This document shows, one piece after another, positions 53,135 to 61,189 of a stretch of 64,000 nucleotides of DNA. The translations under genes and the position numbers were made by a program. The number at the start of each line of letters is the position of its first letter. The stretch's first letter is position 1. Source of the DNA: Algoriphagus chordae. Its GTDB lineage: Bacteria > Bacteroidota > Bacteroidia > Cytophagales > Cyclobacteriaceae. The notes under the pieces were generated by a model. That model searched no databases, was not told the DNA's origin, and was given only the letters and a program-made list of their open reading frames with translations. The stretch covers positions 97,979 to 161,978 of the forward strand of contig NZ_QKZT01000011.1 in NCBI RefSeq assembly GCF_003254055.1, given 5' to 3'.

Positions 53135-53551
53135 CTATTCTCTATCAAGTATCTCATAGTGGTTATTGATGAATGTCTTCTGACCATGATGAAAAATATT
53201 TACAACGTTGAAATTTATAAGTACTCCTTTCGGTACTTTTAATAAATTGAGATAGTTAATGATCTGTGCATGGTGAATTGGAAGGACTTCAGATACAGAT
53301 TTTATTTCTACTACTATCTGTTCTTCTACCAAAAAGTCGCATCTAAGTTGGGTGTCTAAAAAGTGACCTTTGTACTCGATAGGGATCACTAATTCATTTG
53401 TGAATTTTAAGTCTTTGTTTCCTAATTCTATTGCAAGGCATTTATGATAGATGCTTTCTAAAAGACCCGGACCCAAATGTTTATGGACCTCTATTGCTGC
53501 CCCAATGATTTGGTATGAGAGGTTGTCAATTGTTTTTTGGGTTAATCTCAT
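53135..53551 (-). CDS. GxxExxY family protein
   Basis: A 138-residue protein of the GxxExxY family. The signature GLLESIYHKCLAIEL is at about residues 29-43, and the C-terminal half has CDFLVEEQIVVEIKS, a PD-(D/E)xK-like nuclease core. No signal peptide. These genes are scattered and often beside short repeats, suggesting a selfish or defence-linked role that has not been proven. Here the CACATAG repeat lies 60 bases past its stop. Confidence 0.85.
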   Translation of the reverse strand: MRLTQKTIDNLSYQIIGAAIEVHKHLGPGLLESIYHKCLAIELGNKDLKFTNELVIPIEYKGHFLDTQLRCDFLVEEQIVVEIKSVSEVLPIHHAQIINYLNLLKVPKGVLINFNVVNIFHHGQKTFINNHYEILDRE

Positions 53552-53700
53552 CTTTTTACTAAAAGATAGGAATTTTCTAAAAGATATTTAGCTGCATCAA
53601 ACTGCTGGTAAGTTGGGGGGAGTTATAATTCCTTTATTATGAGTTGGAATTGTACCATTCGAGTAATTCTTCCTTCCCTCATCAGTTATTAAAAAAACAA

Positions 53701-53727
53701 AAAAAGCAGGCTCTAGAGCCTGCTTTT
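53701..53727 (-). terminator. Terminator of the OmpA-family gene
   Basis: Bases 53702-53727 are a perfect 26-base palindrome (core GCAGGCTCTAGAGCCTGC). On the minus strand it is followed by a T-rich run (A run at 53691-53705). It lies 39 bases past the stop. Confidence 0.85.
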
Positions 53728-53766
53728 GGGTTGTGGTGGTTAAAGCAACTTGGTGGTTTTTAGCTG

Positions 53767-54615
53767 TTAAAGCATCGCGAAGAACATGTCCAAATCTGGG
53801 ATCAACACGATTTTTGTTCTTCTGTTGATTGCCATGTTTTCAGGAGTATCATTATCCACAAGTGGCATATAGCTAGCTCTACCCGCAGCGATCATTTTCT
53901 CAGGAGCTACATTATATTGCTCTTGAAGCTTTCTTACAATACTAGTTGCTCTTTTCACAGATAGATCCCAGTTGTCCTGAACTACTCCAGTGGAAATTGT
54001 TCTAGGATCGGTATGTCCTTCTATCATTACTTGTAAGCTTGGTTCGGCATTGATCACCTCAGCCAATTTCTGTAGTAAAGGATCAGCTTTTGAATTGATT
54101 CTATAGCTACCAGTATTAAAAAGCAATTTGTCAGACACAGAGATCATTACTACTGTCTGATCAATGCTAATATTGACATCATCTTCCTCGCCATCAACCG
54201 TGGTTTCGGTGATGTTTTTCTTCAAATTATATTCAACTGCCAAGTTCACAGAATCTTCTAGCGTTTGTGCTTGAGCTAGTTTATCCTGATCTACATTGGC
54301 TAGAGTTTGCTTCATTTTCTCTTTGGAGTTTTTAGACATGACAGTCGCTCCTTCTAGGCTAAGCATCCCATCATTTTGCATAGTCAGGGCATCATTGGTG
54401 TCTCGTAGAGAGTTGATCCTTGAGTTGTACTCCGCTACTCTATTTTCGATGATTTGCATCTTCTCTTCTAGCTCAGCTTTTTCTTGCTCGGTGCTTGCTA
54501 GTTCAGATTGAGTTCTAAACAGGTTGCCTTCCAGTTCAGTGTATTTTTTCTTAGAAACACAAGACACCATTATCGTGGCGCTCAAAAGTCCTGTTATTAC
54601 AAGTGATTTTTTCAT
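53767..54615 (-). CDS. OmpA-family lipoprotein
   Basis: A 282-residue lipoprotein (signal ending IMVSC at 19). A coiled coil rich in Glu, Gln and Ser fills about 25-85, then an OmpA C-terminal peptidoglycan-binding domain at about 165-275 with NTGSYRINSKADPL and the signature MIEGHTDPRTIS. It would tether the outer membrane to peptidoglycan. It resembles the flavobacterial OmpA/MotB-like envelope proteins. Confidence 0.92.
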   Translation of the reverse strand: MKKSLVITGLLSATIMVSCVSKKKYTELEGNLFRTQSELASTEQEKAELEEKMQIIENRVAEYNSRINSLRDTNDALTMQNDGMLSLEGATVMSKNSKEKMKQTLANVDQDKLAQAQTLEDSVNLAVEYNLKKNITETTVDGEEDDVNISIDQTVVMISVSDKLLFNTGSYRINSKADPLLQKLAEVINAEPSLQVMIEGHTDPRTISTGVVQDNWDLSVKRATSIVRKLQEQYNVAPEKMIAAGRASYMPLVDNDTPENMAINRRTKIVLIPDLDMFFAML

Positions 54616-54647
54616 AGTTGATTTCTTTGTATTTCCATCAGCTATTT

Positions 54648-54655
54648 CAAAGCTA
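54648..54655 (-). promoter_or_regulatory. Possible -7 promoter element of the OmpA-family gene
   Basis: On the minus strand this reads TAGCTTTG, matching TAnnTTTG, about 33 bases before the start codon. The matching upstream TTG is not at the usual distance (23 instead of about 19 bases), so support is weak. Confidence 0.3.
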
Positions 54656-54736
54656 TTGCCAGAACTGAGAATTGCTCACAAATTTGCTGAAGTCATCTCG
54701 TAAACTTCGATTGGAGTCCATAGGCTAGGTTTTAGC

Positions 54737-54773
54737 AAAAAAAAGAAGCCCCAAACAAATTTTGGGGCTTCTT
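54737..54773 (-). terminator. Terminator of the DUF4136 gene
   Basis: A perfect 13-bp stem AAGAAGCCCCAAA/TTTGGGGCTTCTT (54743-54755 with 54761-54773) with a 5-base loop. On the minus strand it is followed by a T run. It is 60 bases past the stop. Confidence 0.88.
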
Positions 54774-54832
54774 CAAATAACTGTGGAAACTCTACACAAG
54801 TTGAACATTTCCATACTCACGAATCATGGCAA

Positions 54833-55417
54833 TTATTCCATTTGCCGGTTCAAAACTTTGAATTCATTCATCACTCGATAAGCTGCCCTAGTGATATCAG
54901 ATTGGAAATTTGGTGAATCGTAATCAAAATTAGCTGCCGTATATCCCTGCCAAATCGTGTTTCCACGCTTGCTATCGATCACATAGATCACGAGCATTCC
55001 TTGTTTTTGATGATATCTCACATGATTATAAGTTTCGTCTTTTTCCTGCTCTTTGTCGATTTCTCCATCTTCTTTCACGGGTACATTATTTACCCGTTTC
55101 AGCCAATAATTAAATTCGGGCTGTACATATCCTCGATACTTTATGGAGTCCATAAAGACCTTATAACTTACCAATAAATCAGGTTTTTCTTCCTGCTCTC
55201 GAAAGCCTTGAGACCCAAGTCTTGCTCCGATTGTAGCGCTTAGCACTGGGGAAATCATGCTAGTGTCTGCCTCGGAAGGAACCACGAAAGCAAAGGTTTT
55301 GTACCGTTTGAAGGAAGCATGATAGTTGTAGTCATACTCTGCAATGAAATCTTTGGATGAATAGCATCCTACACAGATAAAAATTATCAGAGTAAAAAGG
55401 CTGTAAGAATTTTTCAT
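54833..55417 (-). CDS. DUF4136 lipoprotein
   Basis: A 194-residue lipoprotein (signal ending FICVGC). The DUF4136 domain begins EYDYNYHASFKRYKTFAFV and continues with SPVLSATIGARLGSQGF, LLVSYKVF and GMLVIYVIDSKRGNTIWQG. Family members are periplasmic or outer-membrane proteins of unknown function. It is a single gene with its own terminator. A highly charged insert (about 115-140) is not typical. Confidence 0.85.
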   Translation of the reverse strand: MKNSYSLFTLIIFICVGCYSSKDFIAEYDYNYHASFKRYKTFAFVVPSEADTSMISPVLSATIGARLGSQGFREQEEKPDLLVSYKVFMDSIKYRGYVQPEFNYWLKRVNNVPVKEDGEIDKEQEKDETYNHVRYHQKQGMLVIYVIDSKRGNTIWQGYTAANFDYDSPNFQSDITRAAYRVMNEFKVLNRQME

Positions 55418-55636
55418 GGTATTTGAAGTATAGGTAGTGAAACGTTTTCCCAGTTACGCACAAACGGTAAACTTGGATTTAACTAAACTTAACATACTAT
55501 TGTTTTGATTAATTATTTGGTATTCAACTTTATAGCCTAATAATTTACAATTATTTCGACATAAAAGCATCGTTGAGTAAAAATTCATTTCTCTTTTGTA
55601 TACTAGTACTAGTGAAAAAGCAAGAATAGTCGCCCA

Positions 55637-56218
55637 ATGGACAATTTTTACAATTTAATCAGGGAAGCAAAATCATGTCGTTTATGTGAGTCTCACCTTC
55701 CCTTAGGTCCCAATCCTGTTTTTTCTATACATCCGCAAAGTAAAATTCTACTTATAGGGCAGGCACCAGGCACGAAAGTGCACAAAACAGGAATTCCGTG
55801 GAATGACCCAAGTGGAGATGAATTGAGGCGCTGGCTAGATGTAGATAAAGCACAATTTTATGATCCGAAATTATTTGGGATAATGCCGATGGGTTTTTGC
55901 TATCCTGGCAGGGGGAAAGGTGGAGATCTGCCTCCAAGGCCTGAATGTGCACCGACTTGGCACCAGGAAATGCGAGATCATATGCCAGAAGTGAAGCTTA
56001 CTATTCTCATTGGGCAATATGCCTTGAAATACTATTTGGGTAAGGACAAAAAGAAAACGCTGACTGAAACTGTAAAGAATTACGAGACCTATTTGCCAGA
56101 ATTTTTACCTTTGGTTCATCCCTCTCCCCGCAATCTGATGTGGAGGAGAAGAAACCCTTGGTTTGAGGAAGAAGTGGTGCCGAGCCTTCGTGAGCGAGTT
56201 CATGATTTGATTAAGTAA
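55637..56218 (+). CDS. Uracil-DNA glycosylase family protein
   Basis: A 193-residue protein with a UDG-superfamily fold. The motif KILLIGQAPGTKVHKTGIPWND corresponds to the active-site GEAPG-type loop, and LVHPSPRNLMW to the H-P-S-P motif that binds DNA. It would remove uracil or related lesions. The first cysteines (CRLCESHLPLG) may be metal ligands, as in 4Fe-4S UDGs, but only two are present at the N-terminus. It is a single gene. Confidence 0.85.
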   Translation: MDNFYNLIREAKSCRLCESHLPLGPNPVFSIHPQSKILLIGQAPGTKVHKTGIPWNDPSGDELRRWLDVDKAQFYDPKLFGIMPMGFCYPGRGKGGDLPPRPECAPTWHQEMRDHMPEVKLTILIGQYALKYYLGKDKKKTLTETVKNYETYLPEFLPLVHPSPRNLMWRRRNPWFEEEVVPSLRERVHDLIK

Positions 56219-56371
56219 ATTGGAAACTGCTCAAACTTCAAAAGTTGTTAACTCTCTGCCTAAAATTTTTACACTTTATTTTATTGCATACTATTGTGCT
56301 AGAAATATGCTTTTAGCTGCGCTGAACATGAGATTAATTGGGGAATGTTTTTTTATAAAAACTTTAAATAA

Positions 56372-56974
56372 ATGAGCGAAAAGCATCATTTATTGATTGA
56401 GAGGATTGGCTCTGGTGATCAAATAGCTTTTAAGGAGTTATATGATGCATTTAGCGCACGAGTATACAATACGCTCTTGAGTTATACTCAAAATGAAGAG
56501 GATGCGGAGGAATTGCTGCAGGATGTATTTGTGAAAGTGTTTCACGAATCAGCTAAATTTAGACAGGACTCATCTGTCAGCACATGGATATATAGAATTG
56601 CGGTCAATCGTGCCTTGGATTTTAAGCGTAGTCAGCAAGCCACTAAGCGAAAAGGTTTCTTTTATTCCCTCTACAAAAAAGATTCAGGAGATATTCAATA
56701 CGATCAAACGGATTTTGTACATCCCGGAGTAAAGTTAGAAAACCAAGAAGATGCAAAGGCTCTTTTTCGAGTCATTGAGACATTGCCAGAAAATCAAAAA
56801 ACTGCTTTCATCCTTACTCAGATAGAAGACCTCAACCAGACGGAAGCTGCAGAAATCATGCAACTGTCTCGTAAAGCAGTAGAGTCTCTAGTGAGGCGGG
56901 CGAAAGAAAATTTGAAAAAAACTTTAATTCATTTGTATCCTGAGCGAGGGGAAAAGCAAATAAAAACGTCATAA
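56372..56974 (+). CDS. ECF-type RNA polymerase sigma factor
   Basis: A 200-residue sigma-70 family ECF factor. Region 2 has YNTLLSYTQNEEDAEELLQDVFVKVF and region 4 has ENQKTAFILTQIEDLNQTEAAEIMQLSRKAVESLV. It has no region 3 and no C-terminal extension. The next gene, 4 bases downstream, codes for a small membrane protein that could be its anti-sigma factor. The operon then carries a Spy-like protein and copper-type proteins, suggesting an envelope or metal stress regulon. Confidence 0.93.
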   Translation: MSEKHHLLIERIGSGDQIAFKELYDAFSARVYNTLLSYTQNEEDAEELLQDVFVKVFHESAKFRQDSSVSTWIYRIAVNRALDFKRSQQATKRKGFFYSLYKKDSGDIQYDQTDFVHPGVKLENQEDAKALFRVIETLPENQKTAFILTQIEDLNQTEAAEIMQLSRKAVESLVRRAKENLKKTLIHLYPERGEKQIKTS

Positions 56975-56978
56975 GATT

Positions 56979-57263
56979 ATGGAGCATTGGACAGATAAGG
57001 CTGTGGATAGTGTAAAGGGGATGCAACGGGCAAGTCCACCTGAGGATGCATTTAGCAAAATTCAAGGTAGAATTTCTGCTACAGAGTTGAGGGCAGTGCC
57101 TGAGAAGAGGCCTAGCATGATGGCTATTGCAGCAGCGATAGCTTTGCTTATTAGTTGTAATCTTTATGTGGTAGTGGATTATTTCAGTAGCAATAATACA
57201 CAGGCCGAAATGGAGCTTCAATACGAAGGATTGTTATCAGATTTTAATCTTTATTCTGAATGA
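56979..57263 (+). CDS. Small membrane protein, possible anti-sigma factor
   Basis: A 94-residue protein: a 46-residue cytosolic part, one membrane helix (about 47-66) and a short outside tail. This topology and its position directly after an ECF sigma gene fit an anti-sigma factor, but there is no zinc-binding H-x3-C-x2-C motif. Its stop overlaps the next start (ATGA at 57260). Confidence 0.65.
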   Translation: MEHWTDKAVDSVKGMQRASPPEDAFSKIQGRISATELRAVPEKRPSMMAIAAAIALLISCNLYVVVDYFSSNNTQAEMELQYEGLLSDFNLYSE

Positions 57264-57742
57264 AAAACCTATTGACAGTTAAAGTGAGTTTCGCAATACT
57301 GGTTCTCCTGAACCTGGTCTTGATTTTTTTGCTGGTAGTGAAACCTGCTGGGCCTCCCATGAGAGGGCAAAACAACGATTTGGTGGATATGATCTCAACT
57401 AAGCTGAAGCTTGATGAATCCCAGAAGTCTAGCTATGAAGCATTAGCCAAAGTTCATAGTGAGGAAATGATGAAACTGGACCATCGCCAAATGGAAGCCA
57501 CCAACACCTATTTTCAGTTGCTTAAATCAGATCAACTTGATGAGCAGGAAAAATCAGTAGCCTTAGAGAAAATTAAGCAAATCCAGGGAGAGAAGATTCG
57601 CATTACCTTCGATCATTTTGAGGAATTGAAATTAATCTGTCATGCAGATCAGCTTTCTGATTTTAATGAGGTTGTCGACGAACTAATCCCAGCAATTCTG
57701 GGTGGAAGAAAAAATAACTCGCCACCTCCGAGGGATAAATAA
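57260..57742 (+). CDS. Spy/CpxP-like periplasmic heavy-metal sensor protein
   Basis: A 160-residue protein anchored by one N-terminal helix (about 8-28) with a helical periplasmic domain. LKLDESQKSSYEALAKVHSEEM and LEKIKQIQGEKIRITFDHFEEL are like the LTxxQ-type helices of Spy, CpxP and CnrX/ZraP proteins. These sense or chaperone misfolded proteins or bind metals. A basic, proline-rich tail (PPPRDK) ends it. Third in the sigma operon. Confidence 0.75.
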   Translation: MKNLLTVKVSFAILVLLNLVLIFLLVVKPAGPPMRGQNNDLVDMISTKLKLDESQKSSYEALAKVHSEEMMKLDHRQMEATNTYFQLLKSDQLDEQEKSVALEKIKQIQGEKIRITFDHFEELKLICHADQLSDFNEVVDELIPAILGGRKNNSPPPRDK

Positions 57743-57776
57743 AATGATCGCGTCTAATTAGTAAAAGACAATTACT

Positions 57777-58598
57777 ATGAAGACAATCAGATTTAGCCTT
57801 TTAATGATTTTTGGGATATGCACTTGGATGGCTTGCGGCAGTACAAGTGAAGAAAATGTCCCAGGTAATCTTGTTACCGAATTGCCGGCAGCATTTTCCG
57901 ATTTTGATGATGAGAATACTACCATCTACTTGGATGGGCAGGAGATCGTCATTGAATCTAATGGCATGCCCAATCACAAATCACCTTACTGGTCAAGTAC
58001 CCACGAGCGCTCTATCGTCGGTCCGAATGGGGAAGGAACGATGGTAACAGAAGCAGCAGAAGTGGATCATCCATTGTTTGTGGAGCCAACAGTGACCTCA
58101 TACGACCAGATGGCTCCAGGAAATATTGATAATTTCAACGGATCATATACCCTAAGAATCCCTGCTGCCCCCACAAAAGCTTCATCTACATCTTCTACTG
58201 GCTTGGGTCCAATTGGCATAGCCGTCAGTGGAGCGATGATTTATAATGATGAAGAAGGACCAAATATCCCACTTGACGGAGCGGTGTCCTCTTTGGATTT
58301 CAACGGCGCACATACTGGTCCTCAGAGTTATCATTACCACCTGGAGCCTAAGTCTTTTTCAGATGATGATGACAATCTGATCGGGGTAATCTCAGATGGC
58401 TTTTTATTGTATGGTAGAAAATGCGCTTCCTCTGATACTTATCCTGTAGATCTTGATGCATCAGGCGGGCATACCAGTGCTACCAAGCATTCTACTGAGG
58501 AGCTTTATCACTACCACACTCAGAATGAACTGTATCTAAACAAGTATTACATTTTGTTTCCAGGCAATTATCAAGGAAGTTCTAATGCCATCTATTAA
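57777..58598 (+). CDS. YHYH-domain lipoprotein
   Basis: A 273-residue lipoprotein (signal ending CTWMAC). The YHYH motif reads SYHYHLEPKS at about residue 181, with GPIGIAVSGAMIYN before it and ELYHYHTQ near the end. The His-rich motif suggests metal binding. YHYH proteins often occur with SCO-type copper proteins, as here. It shares 14 bases with the YwqK-like gene. Confidence 0.82.
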   Translation: MKTIRFSLLMIFGICTWMACGSTSEENVPGNLVTELPAAFSDFDDENTTIYLDGQEIVIESNGMPNHKSPYWSSTHERSIVGPNGEGTMVTEAAEVDHPLFVEPTVTSYDQMAPGNIDNFNGSYTLRIPAAPTKASSTSSTGLGPIGIAVSGAMIYNDEEGPNIPLDGAVSSLDFNGAHTGPQSYHYHLEPKSFSDDDDNLIGVISDGFLLYGRKCASSDTYPVDLDASGGHTSATKHSTEELYHYHTQNELYLNKYYILFPGNYQGSSNAIY

Positions 58599-59196
58599 GT
58601 TGCTTTTTACCCTGCTTGCCCTATTGCTGTTATCTGAAAATAGCTCTGTGCCCACTGCTTTACAGGATGATCAAGTTCAGGCCAGTATTTCCATCGCTGA
58701 AGAGGTAATCGTGGATCAACTCGTACTTCATCCCGATGAGGGCAAGCTCTATTACCAAGACTCGCCATTTACAGGTTATAGTATGGACTATTATGCAACT
58801 GGACAATTATCCGAAAAGTCTAGCTATGTGGCTGGCAAACGTGAAGGAATAAGTCAAAAATGGTTTGAAAATGGTCTACTGAGCTACGAAGCAGAGTATG
58901 TTTCAAACAAGTTGCATGGAACTGTCAAATCCTGGTGGGAAAATGGTCAGCAGAGATCTGAGTCCAACTATGTAGCTGGAAGAGTGGAGGGAGAGCAGAT
59001 GCAATGGTACAGTAGTGGGAATCCCTTCAAGCGGATCAATTTAATAGATGGAAAAGAAGAGGGACTGCAGCAGGCGTGGAGAGAAAATGGAAAGCTTTAC
59101 GCCAATTATGAAGCGAAAAACGGAAGGATTTTTGGCCTTAAACGAGCTAATCTTTGCTATGAACTTAACGATGAAAGTATTGAATATGCGAATTAG
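58585..59196 (+). CDS. YwqK-family (MORN-like repeat) exported protein
   Basis: A 203-residue protein with a signal-like N-terminus (about 1-21, KLLFTLLALLLLS). It has repeated units with a Y-x(4)-K/N-x-G-x(5)-W-x-x-N/G pattern, for example KRE-GISQKWFENGLLSYE and LHGTVKSWWENGQQRSE, which are MORN-like. The family is called YwqK antitoxin in annotation, but that name comes from B. subtilis YwqJ/YwqK. An antitoxin role is unlikely for an exported protein without a toxin next to it. It may be an envelope structural or binding protein. Confidence 0.75.
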   Translation: MPSIKLLFTLLALLLLSENSSVPTALQDDQVQASISIAEEVIVDQLVLHPDEGKLYYQDSPFTGYSMDYYATGQLSEKSSYVAGKREGISQKWFENGLLSYEAEYVSNKLHGTVKSWWENGQQRSESNYVAGRVEGEQMQWYSSGNPFKRINLIDGKEEGLQQAWRENGKLYANYEAKNGRIFGLKRANLCYELNDESIEYAN

Positions 59197-59839
59197 GATG
59201 ATGCTCTTTTGCTCACTGCTACTGCTGATTGCTTGTGAATCTCCAAAGCAGGAGATAAGTAGTCGCGTAAACGAACTTCCGTATTACTCAGAAGCTTCTT
59301 TTACACCGCAGTGGTTTGATTCTAAGCTAGCTGTTCCTGCTGATTTTCATTCGATTCCAGCTTTTAGTCTTGTCAATCAAAATGGAAAAGAAATCACACA
59401 AGATACCTACAAGAATAAAATTCAGATAGTAAGTTTTTTCTTTACTACTTGCCCAGGGATCTGCCCCAAGATGGCGAGTAATATGTATTTGATTCAGGAA
59501 GAGTTTTCTGATGATTCAGAAGTAAGGCTGATTTCTTTCTCTGTCACACCTGACTACGATACCGAATCAGTCTTACGGGAATATGCCGATTCAAAAGGAG
59601 TGAAGGATGGGAAATGGGATCTGCTGACAGGAGATCGATCACAGATATACAGTCTTGGGCGAAATGCCTATTTCATTGAGGAGGATTTGGGCTTGGCAAA
59701 ATCGGAAGATGATTTCATCCATACGGAGAATATTGTCCTGATCGATAAGGAGCAACATATTCGTGGGATATACAATGGTTTAAATAAGACTTCCATTGCT
59801 CAGTTGGTGGCCGATGTCAAGACTCTAGAGTCAAGTTGA
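59186..59839 (+). CDS. SCO-family copper-type lipoprotein
   Basis: A 217-residue lipoprotein (from the ATG at 59186, giving the signal MRIRMMLFCSLLLLIAC; frame open further upstream with ATGs at 59048 and 59171). The thioredoxin fold has the copper site TTCPGICPKM with C89 and C93, and the third ligand H179 in DDFIHTENIV. SCO proteins deliver copper to cytochrome oxidase CuA or act as thiol redox sensors. The start overlaps the YwqK-like gene end by 11 bases. Confidence 0.92.
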   Translation: MRIRMMLFCSLLLLIACESPKQEISSRVNELPYYSEASFTPQWFDSKLAVPADFHSIPAFSLVNQNGKEITQDTYKNKIQIVSFFFTTCPGICPKMASNMYLIQEEFSDDSEVRLISFSVTPDYDTESVLREYADSKGVKDGKWDLLTGDRSQIYSLGRNAYFIEEDLGLAKSEDDFIHTENIVLIDKEQHIRGIYNGLNKTSIAQLVADVKTLESS

Positions 59840-59954
59840 AGAATTAGTTAAAAAACTTTAATTAGTTGCAGAGGTAAGTTTGATTTAGTTTTTTATATAT
59901 GATTTTGAGAATCATGCAATTGACAATTGATTTTGCCACTATAAAATTTTTCTT

Positions 59955-61109
59955 ATGCAACTTAATTTACCTCAACTAGCAGTCAGTACTATACTGCTAA
60001 GCCTTTTTTCCTGTGGAGAAAAAGCAGAAAACACTATTGAACCAAAGGCCTTTTCTCTGGAAATCATCGACTCTGTTCAGGTGGATTACCTTGGTGAAAT
60101 GATGTTGTTGGATTACGATGCTAAAGCTGAAAAATACCTATTGGCTACGGATGCTTACTATGAATATCTGGAAGTAAATGAAGACGGTAAAATCCTCAAT
60201 CAAAACAAATTCAGTGAAGATGGAATCGACGCAGTGGGCCAGGCATTGGGCTTAGGCTATTTCAATGGAGATGTCACCGTATTCAATCCACCAAAGGGTT
60301 ACTATATATTTCGGGATTCTACCAAAGTTGCTGAGATAAGTATTTCCTATCCCTTTCAGGTTTTTATGATGTATCCGAAACTGGGAGTATTTGAATCTGG
60401 GGATAAAATCTATTACCCTAAACCTTGGCCTGAGACCTTGGCTATTAAAATGGAAGAGGGTGAGTTCTATCAGGAATTGTATAGACTGCCTATAATAGAG
60501 TCCCAAGATAAAATTTCAGGCGACACACTTGGAGCACTTAGTTTACCAGAATCTTCTGATTTATTAGGCGATCAGGTTCACGGATTCCCGATTCCAGTCT
60601 ATACTTTGGATGAAGATAACCTGATGCTTAGCATGTGGTTTGAACCAAGATTCTATGTGTACAATAAAGTTGGGGATCAATTTATGTTTGAAAAGACTGT
60701 AGATGTGAACATCCCCGATTGGGTACCCTATACTCCGGTGGCTTTGGATAAGGCCGAACAATTTTTTGAAGTAAACAGGAAAAAGCGGGCCGGAATACTG
60801 ACCAATATTTTAGTGTCAGGTGATTATTATATCGCTGTTTATAACAAAGGTCTTTCTGAAGAAGAAATGACCAAACTAGGCCCACCAACAGATGGGGGAT
60901 TGGCTATACGAAAAAAGAACCCCAATTATGCAGCAATTTTCGATAAGGATTTTAATCAATTGGCTACAAATGTTCCTTTTCCAATAGCAAGCAATTATCC
61001 CAATGTGGTGAATAATTCGGGAGAATTAATTGTCTCTAAAGTAGCGGGTTTATCCGAAACGGAAGACGATGGGATTGTCCTTTATAAGCTGAAATTGAAA
61101 TTCGACTAG
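59955..61109 (+). CDS. Propeller-type lipoprotein A (DUF4221-like)
   Basis: A 384-residue lipoprotein (signal ending LFSCGEK, Cys20). The body is strand-rich with repeated YLxxxDxYYEYL, MMYPKLGVF, IPDWVPYTP and LSETEDDGI blocks. This is like the DUF4221/6-bladed-propeller families common in Bacteroidota. The function is unknown. It has a paralog 80 bases downstream with the same layout. Confidence 0.65.
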   Translation: MQLNLPQLAVSTILLSLFSCGEKAENTIEPKAFSLEIIDSVQVDYLGEMMLLDYDAKAEKYLLATDAYYEYLEVNEDGKILNQNKFSEDGIDAVGQALGLGYFNGDVTVFNPPKGYYIFRDSTKVAEISISYPFQVFMMYPKLGVFESGDKIYYPKPWPETLAIKMEEGEFYQELYRLPIIESQDKISGDTLGALSLPESSDLLGDQVHGFPIPVYTLDEDNLMLSMWFEPRFYVYNKVGDQFMFEKTVDVNIPDWVPYTPVALDKAEQFFEVNRKKRAGILTNILVSGDYYIAVYNKGLSEEEMTKLGPPTDGGLAIRKKNPNYAAIFDKDFNQLATNVPFPIASNYPNVVNNSGELIVSKVAGLSETEDDGIVLYKLKLKFD

Positions 61110-61189
61110 TAATTATCGTTTCTCTAGGGAAAGATATTTCTTACATTCACTTTTAGCTTAATAACATATGTTTTCCCTCTGATTCTCAA

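Noticed and set aside
56856..57221. A 121-codon minus-strand frame opposite the sigma operon
   Set aside because: It spans the end of the sigma gene and the next gene on the other strand, with low-complexity Cys/His-rich translation and no motif.
58585..59196. Toxin-antitoxin system suggested by the YwqK family name
   Set aside because: The protein has an export signal and no toxin gene lies next to it; the label comes from a distant B. subtilis relative.
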